From positions 124,001 to 188,000 of the forward strand of contig JANOZM010000014.1 in assembly GCA_031429355.1 (NCBI GenBank): a stretch of 64,000 nt of DNA. Reading direction: 5' to 3'. Made by a program: the position numbers and the translations under genes. Below, piece by piece: positions 34,651-41,840 of this stretch (within the stretch, counting starts at the first letter, position 1; each line of letters starts with the position of its first letter). Source of the stretch: JANOZM01 sp031429355 (lineage in GTDB: Bacteria > Pseudomonadota > Gammaproteobacteria > Burkholderiales > Burkholderiaceae_E). The notes below the pieces were generated by a model that was not told where the DNA came from, searched no databases, and was given only the letters and a program-made list of their open reading frames with translations.

Positions 34651-35130
34651 ATGCATCGATTCAGGCCTTTGCTCATGGAAGATCAAGCTCAGCTGTGGAA
34701 CTGGCTTCATGTTGCACTTTGGGATCCACCGCCCGCCGGGCTACGCCCTGTAGAGGTTCTGGAGAGCCCTCATGTATCTATCTATGCCGCCGACTGGGGT
34801 AAACCTACGGATGTTGGAGTTGTAGCGCAGGTTAACGAAAGGGATGCTGGAGCATGCTGGATGCGGTTGCTACCGCTTGGCGTAGGCTTGGCTAGCTTTG
34901 ATGCAGTTACGCCGCAACTTGGCATCGCCTTGTTTCCTGAGTTCCAGCATCGCGGTATTGGCCAACCGTTGATGCTCGCTGCCCTAGCAGCAGCCAATAG
35001 TGCTGGGTATAAGCAGATCTCGCTAACGGTTCATCCAGAGAATCCAGCTATAGCGATGTACGAGCGTTGCGGCTTCATCAAGCAGGGCCTCAGAAACTCA
35101 TTTCAACTTATGGTTGCACAAGTGGTTTAA
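34651..35130 (+). CDS. GNAT-family N-acetyltransferase (cassette gene)
   Basis: 159 residues. MHRFRPLLMEDQAQLWNWL is a normal GNAT start, the acetyl-CoA loop is EFQHRGIGQPLM, and the end has LTVHPENPAIAMYERCGF, all typical. The acceptor (antibiotic, amino acid or protein) cannot be told; GNATs are among the most common integron cargo. It starts 9 bp after the R' core of one attC, and its stop codon is inside the GTTTAAC core of the next, so the cassette is about 560 bp. Confidence 0.87.
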   Translation: MHRFRPLLMEDQAQLWNWLHVALWDPPPAGLRPVEVLESPHVSIYAADWGKPTDVGVVAQVNERDAGACWMRLLPLGVGLASFDAVTPQLGIALFPEFQHRGIGQPLMLAALAAANSAGYKQISLTVHPENPAIAMYERCGFIKQGLRNSFQLMVAQVV

Positions 35131-35200
35131 CACTAGGTGTAATAGGAAAGCCAATGGCATCGAACTTTGGCGGTGTCGAGAAATGGACTAAGGGTTAGGC
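35125..35200 (+). repeat. attC site after the GNAT cassette
   Basis: Both outer cores are canonical: GTTTAAC (35125-35131, overlapping the GNAT stop) and GTTAGGC (35194-35200). The 76-bp length fits. The inner part is only weakly palindromic (AAGCCAA against TTTGGC), so the stem is degenerate compared with the site at 34581. Confidence 0.55.
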
Positions 35201-35318
35201 AGAGTCAGAAATTAGAGAATGAGGACATTCATTTAAACTTCACTACCTTGCGCTGGTACAGCGCTTAACATAGAGTTAGTTTTCACTGGCAACGGGTTTT
35301 GCAGATCACAAATCGACG

Positions 35319-35347
35319 TTGCAATCTTCTAATAACGTATATACAAT
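35319..35347 (+). promoter_or_regulatory. Promoter of the second brnTA pair
   Basis: TTGCAA (35319-35324) and TACAAT (35342-35347) are separated by exactly 17 bp, a good sigma-70 promoter. The expected start of transcription, 6-8 bp after the -10 box, falls on the GTG start codon of brnT (35354), so the mRNA may have no leader. A promoter inside the cassette is usual for toxin-antitoxin cassettes, which must be expressed wherever they land. Confidence 0.55.
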
Positions 35348-35353
35348 AATGGC

Positions 35354-35629
35354 GTGAAAGTAACCTTTGATCAACCGAAGCGAGACGAGGCATTTGCATC
35401 TCGCGGGCTTGCGTTCGAGGATGCAAAATTTGTTTTTCTCGGTAAAACATTCGAATTCGAAGATACCCGAAAAGATTACAGGGAAGTACGAATGATTTGT
35501 TTTGGGACGTTACTCAATCGAATGGTTGTTGTGGGTTACACCCAGCGCGCGAATGCGCGTCATGTGTTTAGCATGAGAAAGGCAAATCGACGTGAGCAAA
35601 ATCGTTACGGAGCACTCCTTGAAGAGTAA
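35354..35629 (+). CDS. brnT: BrnT-type ribonuclease toxin
   Basis: 91 residues, GTG start. KVTFDQPKRDEAFASRGLA, FEFEDTRKDYREVRMICFG and VFSMRKANRREQNRY follow the BrnT family, a RelE-like ribonuclease that cleaves RNA and stops growth. It is complete, in contrast to the interrupted copy at 33519-33803. The antitoxin gene starts 38 bp before its end. A 17-bp-spaced promoter lies directly in front, and cassette boundaries at 35200 and about 36005 enclose the pair. Confidence 0.85.
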   Translation: MKVTFDQPKRDEAFASRGLAFEDAKFVFLGKTFEFEDTRKDYREVRMICFGTLLNRMVVVGYTQRANARHVFSMRKANRREQNRYGALLEE

Positions 35630-35882
35630 CTTTAAAAAAATTGATTCGCATATAATTGACGAAGCGGAGTACGAAGAATTACCGGAACTGACTGACGAAA
35701 TGTTAGCTAGAGCGGTAATAAAAAGAGCGGGTCGTCCGACCTTGGAAAACCCACGCGAACTTATATCCCTAAGAGTGCCTGTCACCGTACTCGAAAAATG
35801 GCGAGCAACGGGACCTGGCTGGCAAACTCGTATGGTGCAACGTTTGACCAAAGGCCCGCTGCCATCGAGTTCCAAAGCGTGA
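35592..35882 (+). CDS. brnA: BrnA-type antitoxin
   Basis: 96 residues from a GTG start, overlapping the toxin gene. The C-terminal ribbon-helix-helix is ELISLRVPVTVLEKWRATG and GWQTRMVQRLTKG, preceded by an acidic toxin-binding segment (YEELPELTDEMLARAV). It should bind BrnT and repress the brnTA promoter. It differs clearly from the BrnA at 33260, so the two systems came from separate acquisitions and not from a recent duplication (inference). Confidence 0.83.
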   Translation: MSKIVTEHSLKSNFKKIDSHIIDEAEYEELPELTDEMLARAVIKRAGRPTLENPRELISLRVPVTVLEKWRATGPGWQTRMVQRLTKGPLPSSSKA

Positions 35883-35883
35883 A

Positions 35884-36009
35884 AACTAACAATTGTTTGA
35901 ACCAGACGCTAGAAACAGTGGTTCGTTGTCACTTACGCACGAATGAATTCTCGTGCTCCAGTGCCCTTGCCATCACCTGTTATGGCGCTGGTTAAATCTT
36001 GCGTTATAC
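35884..36009 (+). repeat. attC site after the second brnTA cassette
   Basis: R'' AACTAAC (35884-35890), a 5-bp spacer, L'' TTTGAACCAG, a long centre, L' CTGGTTAAA, a 6-bp spacer and R' GTTATAC (36003-36009). The order core-spacer-arm is that of an attC, though both cores are slightly off consensus. The next gene starts 4 bp after it. The segment CAGACGCTAGAA after L'' recurs at 32503, suggesting related sites. Confidence 0.62.
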
Positions 36010-36012
36010 CTC

Positions 36013-36543
36013 ATGAAAAACGAGCCCCTCGAAGCTAAAATTCCTACCGATTGCCGAGCGCAGGAGCTAATTCAGGGAGCTGATTTTTGCGACGCTTGGA
36101 GCATCGAATCTAGTGCTATCGAGCGATCAGCAATGGCGCACTTTCTTGAAGCAGCAAAGCAAACACCCCGATGGGTGAATGCGTGTATGACCTTGCGCAA
36201 CCGGGTCGGGTCGATAGTGGGACTCAAGAACCTCGGCACTCTTTCTAATGACGAGCTCGAGAAATCAGCGGACAAATATCAAGTGGGTGAGCGAGTGGGG
36301 ATCTTCACTGTATTTGAAAACCACTTCGATGAAGCTCTGATTGGCGATAAAGACAAGCATTTGAATGTGGTGTTAAGCATTCACCGTGGACCTGTACAAA
36401 ATAATGGGAAAGTCCTTATCACCGTAACGACCATTGTGCACATCAAAAATTTGCTTGGAAAAATCTATATGATTCCAGTCAAGCCGATGCATCGAATAAT
36501 CGCGCCGGCCGTCCTACGCGGGGTTGCCAGTGCTGAGGTATAA
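36013..36543 (+). CDS. DUF2867 family protein (cassette gene)
   Basis: I start at the ATG at 36013, 4 bp after the attC core; the frame is open from 35953 but that would be inside the attC. The 176-residue protein has FCDAWSIESSA near the start, RVGIFTVFENHFDEALIGDK in the middle and VHIKNLLGKIYMIPVKPMH near the end, matching DUF2867. The function is unknown. The stop codon lies in GTATAAC (36538-36544), an attC-like first core. Confidence 0.75.
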   Translation: MKNEPLEAKIPTDCRAQELIQGADFCDAWSIESSAIERSAMAHFLEAAKQTPRWVNACMTLRNRVGSIVGLKNLGTLSNDELEKSADKYQVGERVGIFTVFENHFDEALIGDKDKHLNVVLSIHRGPVQNNGKVLITVTTIVHIKNLLGKIYMIPVKPMHRIIAPAVLRGVASAEV

Positions 36544-36544
36544 C
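36538..36544 (+). other. Orphan attC half-site
   Basis: GTATAAC, the exact complement of the R' core GTTATAC of the preceding attC, covers the DUF2867 stop codon. No partner GTT core or matching L arm is found in the next 130 bp, so the right half of this attC appears lost. The 36545-36671 stretch holds no other feature I can name. Confidence 0.45.
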
Positions 36545-36671
36545 CTTGCGTTCGAAAGGAACGGGGCACAGGTTGCTTGAGCGTGGTGTTTGCTTCGAGG
36601 AAGTAGTGGTGGCTATTCAGACTAATTTAAAACAATGATCCCTAGTCGTAAAGCAACATGAGATTATTTAA

Positions 36672-36946
36672 ATGACGACCAAGCCCAAAATTAAGGTTCC
36701 TAAATTGGACGCGTTCGAGAACGCAATTCTAGAATCTTTTGAGCGCAGAGTTCTGCAATCCGTTGGAACAAAATCGTCTTTTGCAAAGTATCGGGCAGCG
36801 GCAAAAGCCATTGCATCAAAGGACAAGCGAATTAATATTCGGCTGTCGTCTCCGGACCTGAAAGGATTGCAGTTTAGGCGATGAAGGAAGGCCTGTATCA
36901 GTCCTTAACGCCCTCGATTTTTAAATCGAAAAAAAGCTTCAACTAA
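36672..36946 (+). pseudogene. Frameshifted ribbon-helix-helix antitoxin
   Basis: The first frame reads KLDAFENAILESFERRVLQS then KRINIRLSSPDLKGLQ, the linker and first RHH strand of a CopG/BrnA-like antitoxin, and stops at 36884. In another frame the DNA continues AMKEGLYQSLTPSIFKSK to a stop at 36944-36946, matching the usual RAxxEGLPYQTLxxSxLHK end. A frameshift of one base near 36872-36880 explains both. The partner toxin is absent. It marks the decayed right end of the cassette cluster, 3' end to 3' end with the next gene. Confidence 0.65.
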
Positions 36947-38142
36947 GCGTGAACCGCCCGATAAACTTCGCGCTTAAAATCAAGTGCGTAAGGATGCCAA
37001 AAAGACATTCGTCGTTGCGTCATCAAAATGCCCGCAATATTTTTCTTGGGTGATATCCACCAGTGCGTGCCAGCGATACCACCCCACTCAAACTCGCCTT
37101 CAGATCCTTGCGGATCTAGCGGCGAACAGCTAAGGGTTACCGCACCGCCAAGTCCAAAGCCTTTTCCATCAAACCTACCTAACCCCGCAAAACCGATGCG
37201 CACGCCATCCGACAGTTGATTGTGCATCATCTGTGCAATTGTTTCGGCTTTAAGCAGCGTTTGACCTTGAGGTAAGAAACTTCGCATAAACGCAATCATG
37301 TCGGGCAAACTGGTCACTAATCCTCCGCCACCCGAAAGCCTAGGCACCGCGCTTAAGTAAGCCCCAGACCAAGGTGATCGCTCTAGTTTTGTTAGCCCCG
37401 GTTTCATGGGGTTAAGCAGATCAGCACCCGCGTAATAACTTGTCAGGCGCGCTTGCTCTTGTGTGGGTATTACAAAACCGGTATCACTCATGCCCAATGG
37501 GTTAAAAATGCGCGCCTGAATAAAATGATCAAATGCCGAACCGCAAATTACTTCAACCAATCGCGACAGAACATCAGTTGCGATGGAGTATTCCCAACTG
37601 GTACCCGGGTGAAACAGCAAAGGCAGCGGGGCTAGAATTTCAATCAATTCTTCTAGCGTTGTTTGCGGGCTTAGAACCTTAGCCGCACTGTAGGCGTTAA
37701 AAATTACCGTACCAGGATCAAATAGACCATAACTGAGACCCGAACTATGGCTGAGCAATTGCCGAATGGTTATAGAACTTTTTGCAGGCTCGGTATCCGT
37801 GATCGAAATGGCGCCGGGTTTTAATACGCGGCGTGCGCCTAGTGCTGGAATGAACGTTTCGATGGCATCTTCAAGATTTAACAAACCCTCCTCCACCAAA
37901 AGCATAATTGCTGTGGAGGTTACTAGCTTGGTATTTGAAAACGCGCGAAATAGATGATCACTACGTAGCGCAATTTTTTGCTCGATATCGGCAAAACCGG
38001 TGCAATGAATATCGACCAAATCGCCCCCAACCAAGACGGCTGAAGACACACCGGAAAGAATGTTGGCGTCGACGTAACGCCGCAAAGTTGCATGCGTTGC
38101 GTCGAAATTAAAATTACTTTTTCTAATTTCTAAATTTTTCAT
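36943..38142 (-). CDS. Serine hydrolase, class C beta-lactamase family (EstB-like)
   Basis: 399 residues. The catalytic SxxK motif is Ser69-Asn-Thr-Lys72 (RAFSNTKLVTS); LLSHSSGLSYG and the Tyr-Ser motif in SWEYSIATDVLSRLVE are typical of the family that includes AmpC, DD-peptidases and the esterase EstB. The end has GIAGTHWWISPKKNIAGILMTQRR. No signal peptide is seen, so a cytoplasmic esterase is more likely than a true beta-lactamase. It is a lone gene, 20 bp downstream of a LysR gene on the same strand. Confidence 0.87.
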   Translation of the reverse strand: MKNLEIRKSNFNFDATHATLRRYVDANILSGVSSAVLVGGDLVDIHCTGFADIEQKIALRSDHLFRAFSNTKLVTSTAIMLLVEEGLLNLEDAIETFIPALGARRVLKPGAISITDTEPAKSSITIRQLLSHSSGLSYGLFDPGTVIFNAYSAAKVLSPQTTLEELIEILAPLPLLFHPGTSWEYSIATDVLSRLVEVICGSAFDHFIQARIFNPLGMSDTGFVIPTQEQARLTSYYAGADLLNPMKPGLTKLERSPWSGAYLSAVPRLSGGGGLVTSLPDMIAFMRSFLPQGQTLLKAETIAQMMHNQLSDGVRIGFAGLGRFDGKGFGLGGAVTLSCSPLDPQGSEGEFEWGGIAGTHWWISPKKNIAGILMTQRRMSFWHPYALDFKREVYRAVHA

Positions 38143-38164
38143 TTGCAGTTTGCATCACACATCG

Positions 38165-39088
38165 CTAGCCTTGAACACCCTTGCCTATTGACCCTTTTGC
38201 CAAGTCAGGCGCTAGCAACTCGCCGAACCTTTCAACAAACCCGCGCATCGCCACATGACGCTTAAACGCTATGCGTGAAGTGTTCATGCCAAACAATTTG
38301 CCCGCTTTGCGAAACTTTAGGTCTTTGCGATCGCGTTCGTTATCCCAAGCCATTTGCGCCATGATGCCAACGCCCAGTCCTAAGCGCACATAGGTTTTAA
38401 TCACGTCAGAATCAATCGCTTCCAATTGCACATTGGTGGTTAAACCAGCGGCAGCAAAAGTAGCGTCGATGCGCTTGCGGCCCGTGTAGGCGGGCGCGTA
38501 GGTGATTAATGGATACATTGCTAGGGACTCCAAACTTAAACCGCGCTGCGCTGCTAAAGGATGGTCTTGCGGGATAACGACATAGTGCTCCCAGTCGTAG
38601 CAAGGAAAACTAATTAAACCCGGATGATTTGCAATCGATTCCGTTGCAATACCAATTTGTGCGACTTCATCATCTACCCATTGGGCGACTTGTTCTGGGC
38701 TGCCTTGATGCAAGCTAATGGTAACGTCGGGATACTCGGCACGGAATGCTTTAATCGGACCAGGTAAAACATAGCGCGCTTGGGTGTGCGTAGCGGCAAT
38801 GGATAAAACGCCTTTACTTTGATTGGCGAACTCGTCCCCAATGCGTTTCATATTGCCCACTTCACGCAATACGATATCGATTGATTGCAGAATTTTTTTA
38901 CCGGCTTCGGTGACACGAACGAGCCGTTTGCCTTGGCGCACAAAAATTTCAACGCCCAGCTCTTGCTCCAATTCGATAATGCCTTTGGAGACGCCCGATT
39001 GGGAGGTAAAAAGTGCTTTAGCGGCTTCGGTTAAATTAAGGCCACTGCGGGCCGCTTGGGCCACGAATCGCAATTGATGTAGGTTCAT
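38165..39088 (-). CDS. CysB-like LysR regulator
   Basis: 307 residues. MNLHQLRFVAQAARSGLNLT and the DNA-binding helix LFTSQSGVSKGIIELEQELG are characteristic of the CysB/Cbl group, as are AATHTQARYVLP and the ligand region with TYAPAYTGR. In enterobacteria CysB activates cysteine biosynthesis in response to N-acetylserine. Here the divergent neighbour is a sugar-acid kinase gene, while the sulfite reductase operon is 16 kb away, so either role is possible. It could be the main CysB or a paralogue. Confidence 0.85.
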   Translation of the reverse strand: MNLHQLRFVAQAARSGLNLTEAAKALFTSQSGVSKGIIELEQELGVEIFVRQGKRLVRVTEAGKKILQSIDIVLREVGNMKRIGDEFANQSKGVLSIAATHTQARYVLPGPIKAFRAEYPDVTISLHQGSPEQVAQWVDDEVAQIGIATESIANHPGLISFPCYDWEHYVVIPQDHPLAAQRGLSLESLAMYPLITYAPAYTGRKRIDATFAAAGLTTNVQLEAIDSDVIKTYVRLGLGVGIMAQMAWDNERDRKDLKFRKAGKLFGMNTSRIAFKRHVAMRGFVERFGELLAPDLAKGSIGKGVQG

Positions 39089-39117
39089 AATCGCAACATT
39101 GTAACCAAGGAACTAAA

Positions 39118-40098
39118 ATGCAGCTGATTAGCATTGATTGGGGCACCAGTAGTTTTCGTGCATCGCGATGGACAATTAAACAACCAGTCCGTGAATCCGT
39201 CGTTGTAGAACGGCTTGAGACTAATAAGGGATTGCTTTTTGTTAACGCAATCCTTCAAAATTCTAACGATCAAGCCATTTTAGAAACGCGCTTCGAAACC
39301 TGTTTAATGGACACGATTGGCCATTGGATTGATCAACCAACCACAATTTTAATGAGCGGTATGGTGGGCAGTAAAAGCGGCTGGCTTGAAGCGCCGTACG
39401 TTTGCGCTCCTGCAACACTAGAACAATTAGCGGCGCAACTGATCGAAATCCCCCTGCTTACCCCGCATCCGCAAAAGGTGCGGGCCTACATTGTGCCGGG
39501 CGTTTCGCAAAGCGAACCACCGGATGTAATGCGTGGCGAAGAAACCCAATTGTTTGGATTAGATTCTGACTATCCGATTAGTCAATTGCGAAGTGAAGAC
39601 GCTCAGTTGCGAACTGAAGAATCTCTGTTTATTTTGCCCGGTACGCACAGCAAGCACGCGCAATTTGTGAACGCACAAATTATTCAATTCAAAACGTATA
39701 TGACTGGCGAATTGTTTAGCTTACTCACCACACACAGTATTTTGGCCGGTTTATGTAAGCCCAATAGTTTTGATCAAACTTCATTTGAAACTGGCGTATT
39801 GCTGGCTTTAAAAGCAAGCGACCTCAGTGCTCAGTTATTTAGCTTGCGTGCCAAAAGCTTAATTAACAACGAGGCTGGTTTTTGTACCGGCTCGGCACTT
39901 TCTGGCTTACTCATTGGGAGCGAGTTAAAAGATTTGTCTCGTTCAGCTAGCGTACATTTGGTTGGATCCGATGCGCTGTGCGAACGCTATTCGAACGCGC
40001 TTAAATTGCTTAACATAAAACACCATATTGAAAAAAACAAATCCGCAGAACTAGGCGCTCTGCGGATTGCGTTAAAAGCTAATTTACTTGAAACGTAG
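39118..40098 (+). CDS. dgoK: 2-dehydro-3-deoxygalactonokinase
   Basis: 326 residues, ASKHA fold. The N-terminal phosphate loop is SIDWGTSSFRASRW, and the family motifs LPGTHSKHAQFV and TYMTGELFSLLTTHSIL are clear. DgoK phosphorylates 2-keto-3-deoxygalactonate with ATP in the De Ley-Doudoroff galactonate pathway. It lies 29 bp from the divergent LysR gene. No DgoA aldolase is in the window, so the product must be split by an enzyme encoded elsewhere, or the kinase acts on a related 2-keto-3-deoxy acid of this cluster. Confidence 0.88.
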   Translation: MQLISIDWGTSSFRASRWTIKQPVRESVVVERLETNKGLLFVNAILQNSNDQAILETRFETCLMDTIGHWIDQPTTILMSGMVGSKSGWLEAPYVCAPATLEQLAAQLIEIPLLTPHPQKVRAYIVPGVSQSEPPDVMRGEETQLFGLDSDYPISQLRSEDAQLRTEESLFILPGTHSKHAQFVNAQIIQFKTYMTGELFSLLTTHSILAGLCKPNSFDQTSFETGVLLALKASDLSAQLFSLRAKSLINNEAGFCTGSALSGLLIGSELKDLSRSASVHLVGSDALCERYSNALKLLNIKHHIEKNKSAELGALRIALKANLLET

Positions 40099-40102
40099 CA
40101 GA

Positions 40103-40957
40103 CTACGCCGCTTTGTACTTTAAAACTTTTTGTGTTTGAGTACCCAAGCCGTCAATACCCAAATGAATCGAGTCACCCGGCTTTAAAAATACCGGCTCAG
40201 GCTTCATACCCATCGCTACACCCGGTGGTGTACCAGTAGTAATAATGTCACCAGGATTTAAAGTCATAAATTGGCTGACGTAACTAACAATTGTGGCGCA
40301 ATCAAAAATCATGGTTTTGGTGTTACCGCGCTGACGCTTTTCACCGTTAATGTCCAGCCACATTTCTAGTTTTTGTGGGTTAGCAATTTCGTCGGTTGTA
40401 ACAAGCCAAGGGCCGATAGGTCCAAAGGTATCGCAGCCTTTGCCCTTATCCCAAGTACCGCTTCGCTCTAGCTGGTATTCGCGCTCGGATACATCATTGA
40501 CTAACACATAACCGGCTACAAAATTCAGCGCATCTTTTTTCGAAACATATTGCGCTTTGGTGCCAATAACGATGCCCAACTCTACTTCCCAATCGGTTTT
40601 TTTCGAACCCTTTGGTAGCATCACATCATCATTTGGGCCTTGCATACAGCTCAGTGTTTTATGAAAAACAATAGGCTCTTTAGGTGGCTTAGAACCTGTC
40701 TCGGCTGCATGATCGGAAAAATTCAAACCAATCGCTACAAATTTGGTTGCACCAGTAAAGGGCACGCCGTATCGAGGACTGCCTTTAACCAAGGGTAAAT
40801 TTGCAGGCTTTAATTTTTTAATTTTGGCCAGTGCTTTTGCCGATAGTTGCGTAGCGTCGATATCGCTAACGACCCCGCTTAAATCGCGTAGCTTGCCATC
40901 GGCATCAATTAGGCCGGGCTTTTCTTTGCCGACTTTTCCGTAACGAACTAATTTCAT
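40103..40957 (-). CDS. Fumarylacetoacetate hydrolase family protein
   Basis: 284 residues. The metal site is built from the glutamates in TDWEVELGIVIG and the aspartate in YVLVNDVSEREYQLERSG; FVAIGLNFSDHAAETG precedes it. The family cleaves C-C bonds in 2,4-diketo acids. Next to a 2-keto-3-deoxyfuconate dehydrogenase-like SDR it fits 2,4-diketo-3-deoxy-L-fuconate hydrolase, releasing pyruvate and lactate (inference). It is convergent with dgoK with only 4 bp between them. Confidence 0.88.
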   Translation of the reverse strand: MKLVRYGKVGKEKPGLIDADGKLRDLSGVVSDIDATQLSAKALAKIKKLKPANLPLVKGSPRYGVPFTGATKFVAIGLNFSDHAAETGSKPPKEPIVFHKTLSCMQGPNDDVMLPKGSKKTDWEVELGIVIGTKAQYVSKKDALNFVAGYVLVNDVSEREYQLERSGTWDKGKGCDTFGPIGPWLVTTDEIANPQKLEMWLDINGEKRQRGNTKTMIFDCATIVSYVSQFMTLNPGDIITTGTPPGVAMGMKPEPVFLKPGDSIHLGIDGLGTQTQKVLKYKAA

Positions 40958-41014
40958 GCTTATCCTTTTTCTATTAAACGAATTTACTAAATGAACTGAT
41001 TAAGACGGTGTGGG

Positions 41015-41770
41015 TTACAGCAATATCCCACCGTCAATAACGAAAGCTTGGCCAGTAGCGTAGCTTGATTCGTCGCTCGCTAAAAATACTACGATTGGCG
41101 CAATCTCATTAGCTAGACCAAGCCGCCCCATGGGCTGACGTGCGATAAAGTCTTTGCGTGCTTGGACGGGGTCTGCGAATGAATTAATTCTGTCCTGAAG
41201 GCTGGGACTCTCGACTGTACCGGGGCAAATACAGTTACAGCGCACCCCCATTTTGATGACATCGGCGGCAACCGCCTTTGTAAGGCCAATGACAGCCGCC
41301 TTAGAAGCACCATAGGCCAAGCGATTAGGAAATCCTTTGGTACTGCTGCATACCGAAGCCATGTTAATAATCGACCCCTGCCCGCGCTCTACCATCGACG
41401 GTAAAACAGCCTGAATCATTTTAAACTGCGCCTTAACATTGAGCTCGAAGCTAAAGTCCCAATCACGTTCCGAGGTATTAAAAATAGTGCCTTGGTGTAC
41501 GTAACCTGCACAATTGAACAGCACATCAAAAGCAGGCATTTCGGAAATAAGCGAGTTAATAGCGCTTTCATCTAAAACGTCCAAGGCGTGGGTTTGCACT
41601 TCGGGCATGTCGCCAAACGCTTCTAACAAAGCGTCAAAATTTCGGTCGGTTGCAACAACATGTGCCCCTTGTGCAACCATTGCCTCAACACTGGCTTTAC
41701 CAATACCCATTGCAGCAGCCGTCACTAAAATACGTTTACCCGCGAGCCGACCGGCCGAAGTTTGATCCAT
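41015..41770 (-). CDS. SDR, 2-keto-3-deoxy-L-fuconate dehydrogenase-like
   Basis: 251 residues, classical SDR: ILVTAAAMGIGKASVEAM at the N-terminus, FNCAGYVHQG, and the catalytic Ser with YGASK after NMASVCSSTKGFPNR. VRCNCICPGTVESPSLQDR resembles the group with 2-keto-3-deoxy-L-fuconate dehydrogenase and human DHRS6. It would oxidise the C4 hydroxyl of a 2-keto-3-deoxy acid with NAD, making the substrate of the FAH-type hydrolase encoded 57 bp downstream. It is divergent from a second SDR. Confidence 0.87.
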   Translation of the reverse strand: MDQTSAGRLAGKRILVTAAAMGIGKASVEAMVAQGAHVVATDRNFDALLEAFGDMPEVQTHALDVLDESAINSLISEMPAFDVLFNCAGYVHQGTIFNTSERDWDFSFELNVKAQFKMIQAVLPSMVERGQGSIINMASVCSSTKGFPNRLAYGASKAAVIGLTKAVAADVIKMGVRCNCICPGTVESPSLQDRINSFADPVQARKDFIARQPMGRLGLANEIAPIVVFLASDESSYATGQAFVIDGGILL

Positions 41771-41840
41771 TGCGATGTATCCTTACAAAACGAGAATGTT
41801 CGCCAATGTACCCGAAACAAAATGAAAAAAGAAAACGCTT

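Larger units (their letters stand above)
29842..36946. other. Integron gene-cassette cluster without integrase (CALIN)
   Basis: About 7.1 kb of short, functionally unrelated genes separated by quasi-palindromes of 61-126 bp that begin with RYYYAAC-like and end with GTTRRRY-like cores. The best sites are at 34581-34641, 32588-32712 and 35884-36009. Stop codons repeatedly lie inside the first core, and starts follow the second core closely, as in the 'GTTAGGC-ATCACATG' junction of the DinB cassette. Both flanks are ordinary chromosomal operons. No tyrosine recombinase of the IntI type is in the window. Two cassettes (DinB and BrnTA1) read on the minus strand, the rest on the plus strand. Confidence 0.7.

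Noticed and set aside
29624..36946. A possible integron integrase (intI) within the cassette cluster
   Set aside because: No frame in or next to the cluster shows a tyrosine-recombinase pattern (R..HxxR..Y) or sufficient length; the cluster is therefore reported without integrase.
36943..38142. A true AmpC-type beta-lactamase (resistance gene)
   Set aside because: The SxxK and Tyr motifs fit, but there is no signal peptide and the sequence is closer to EstB-like esterases, so no resistance role is claimed.
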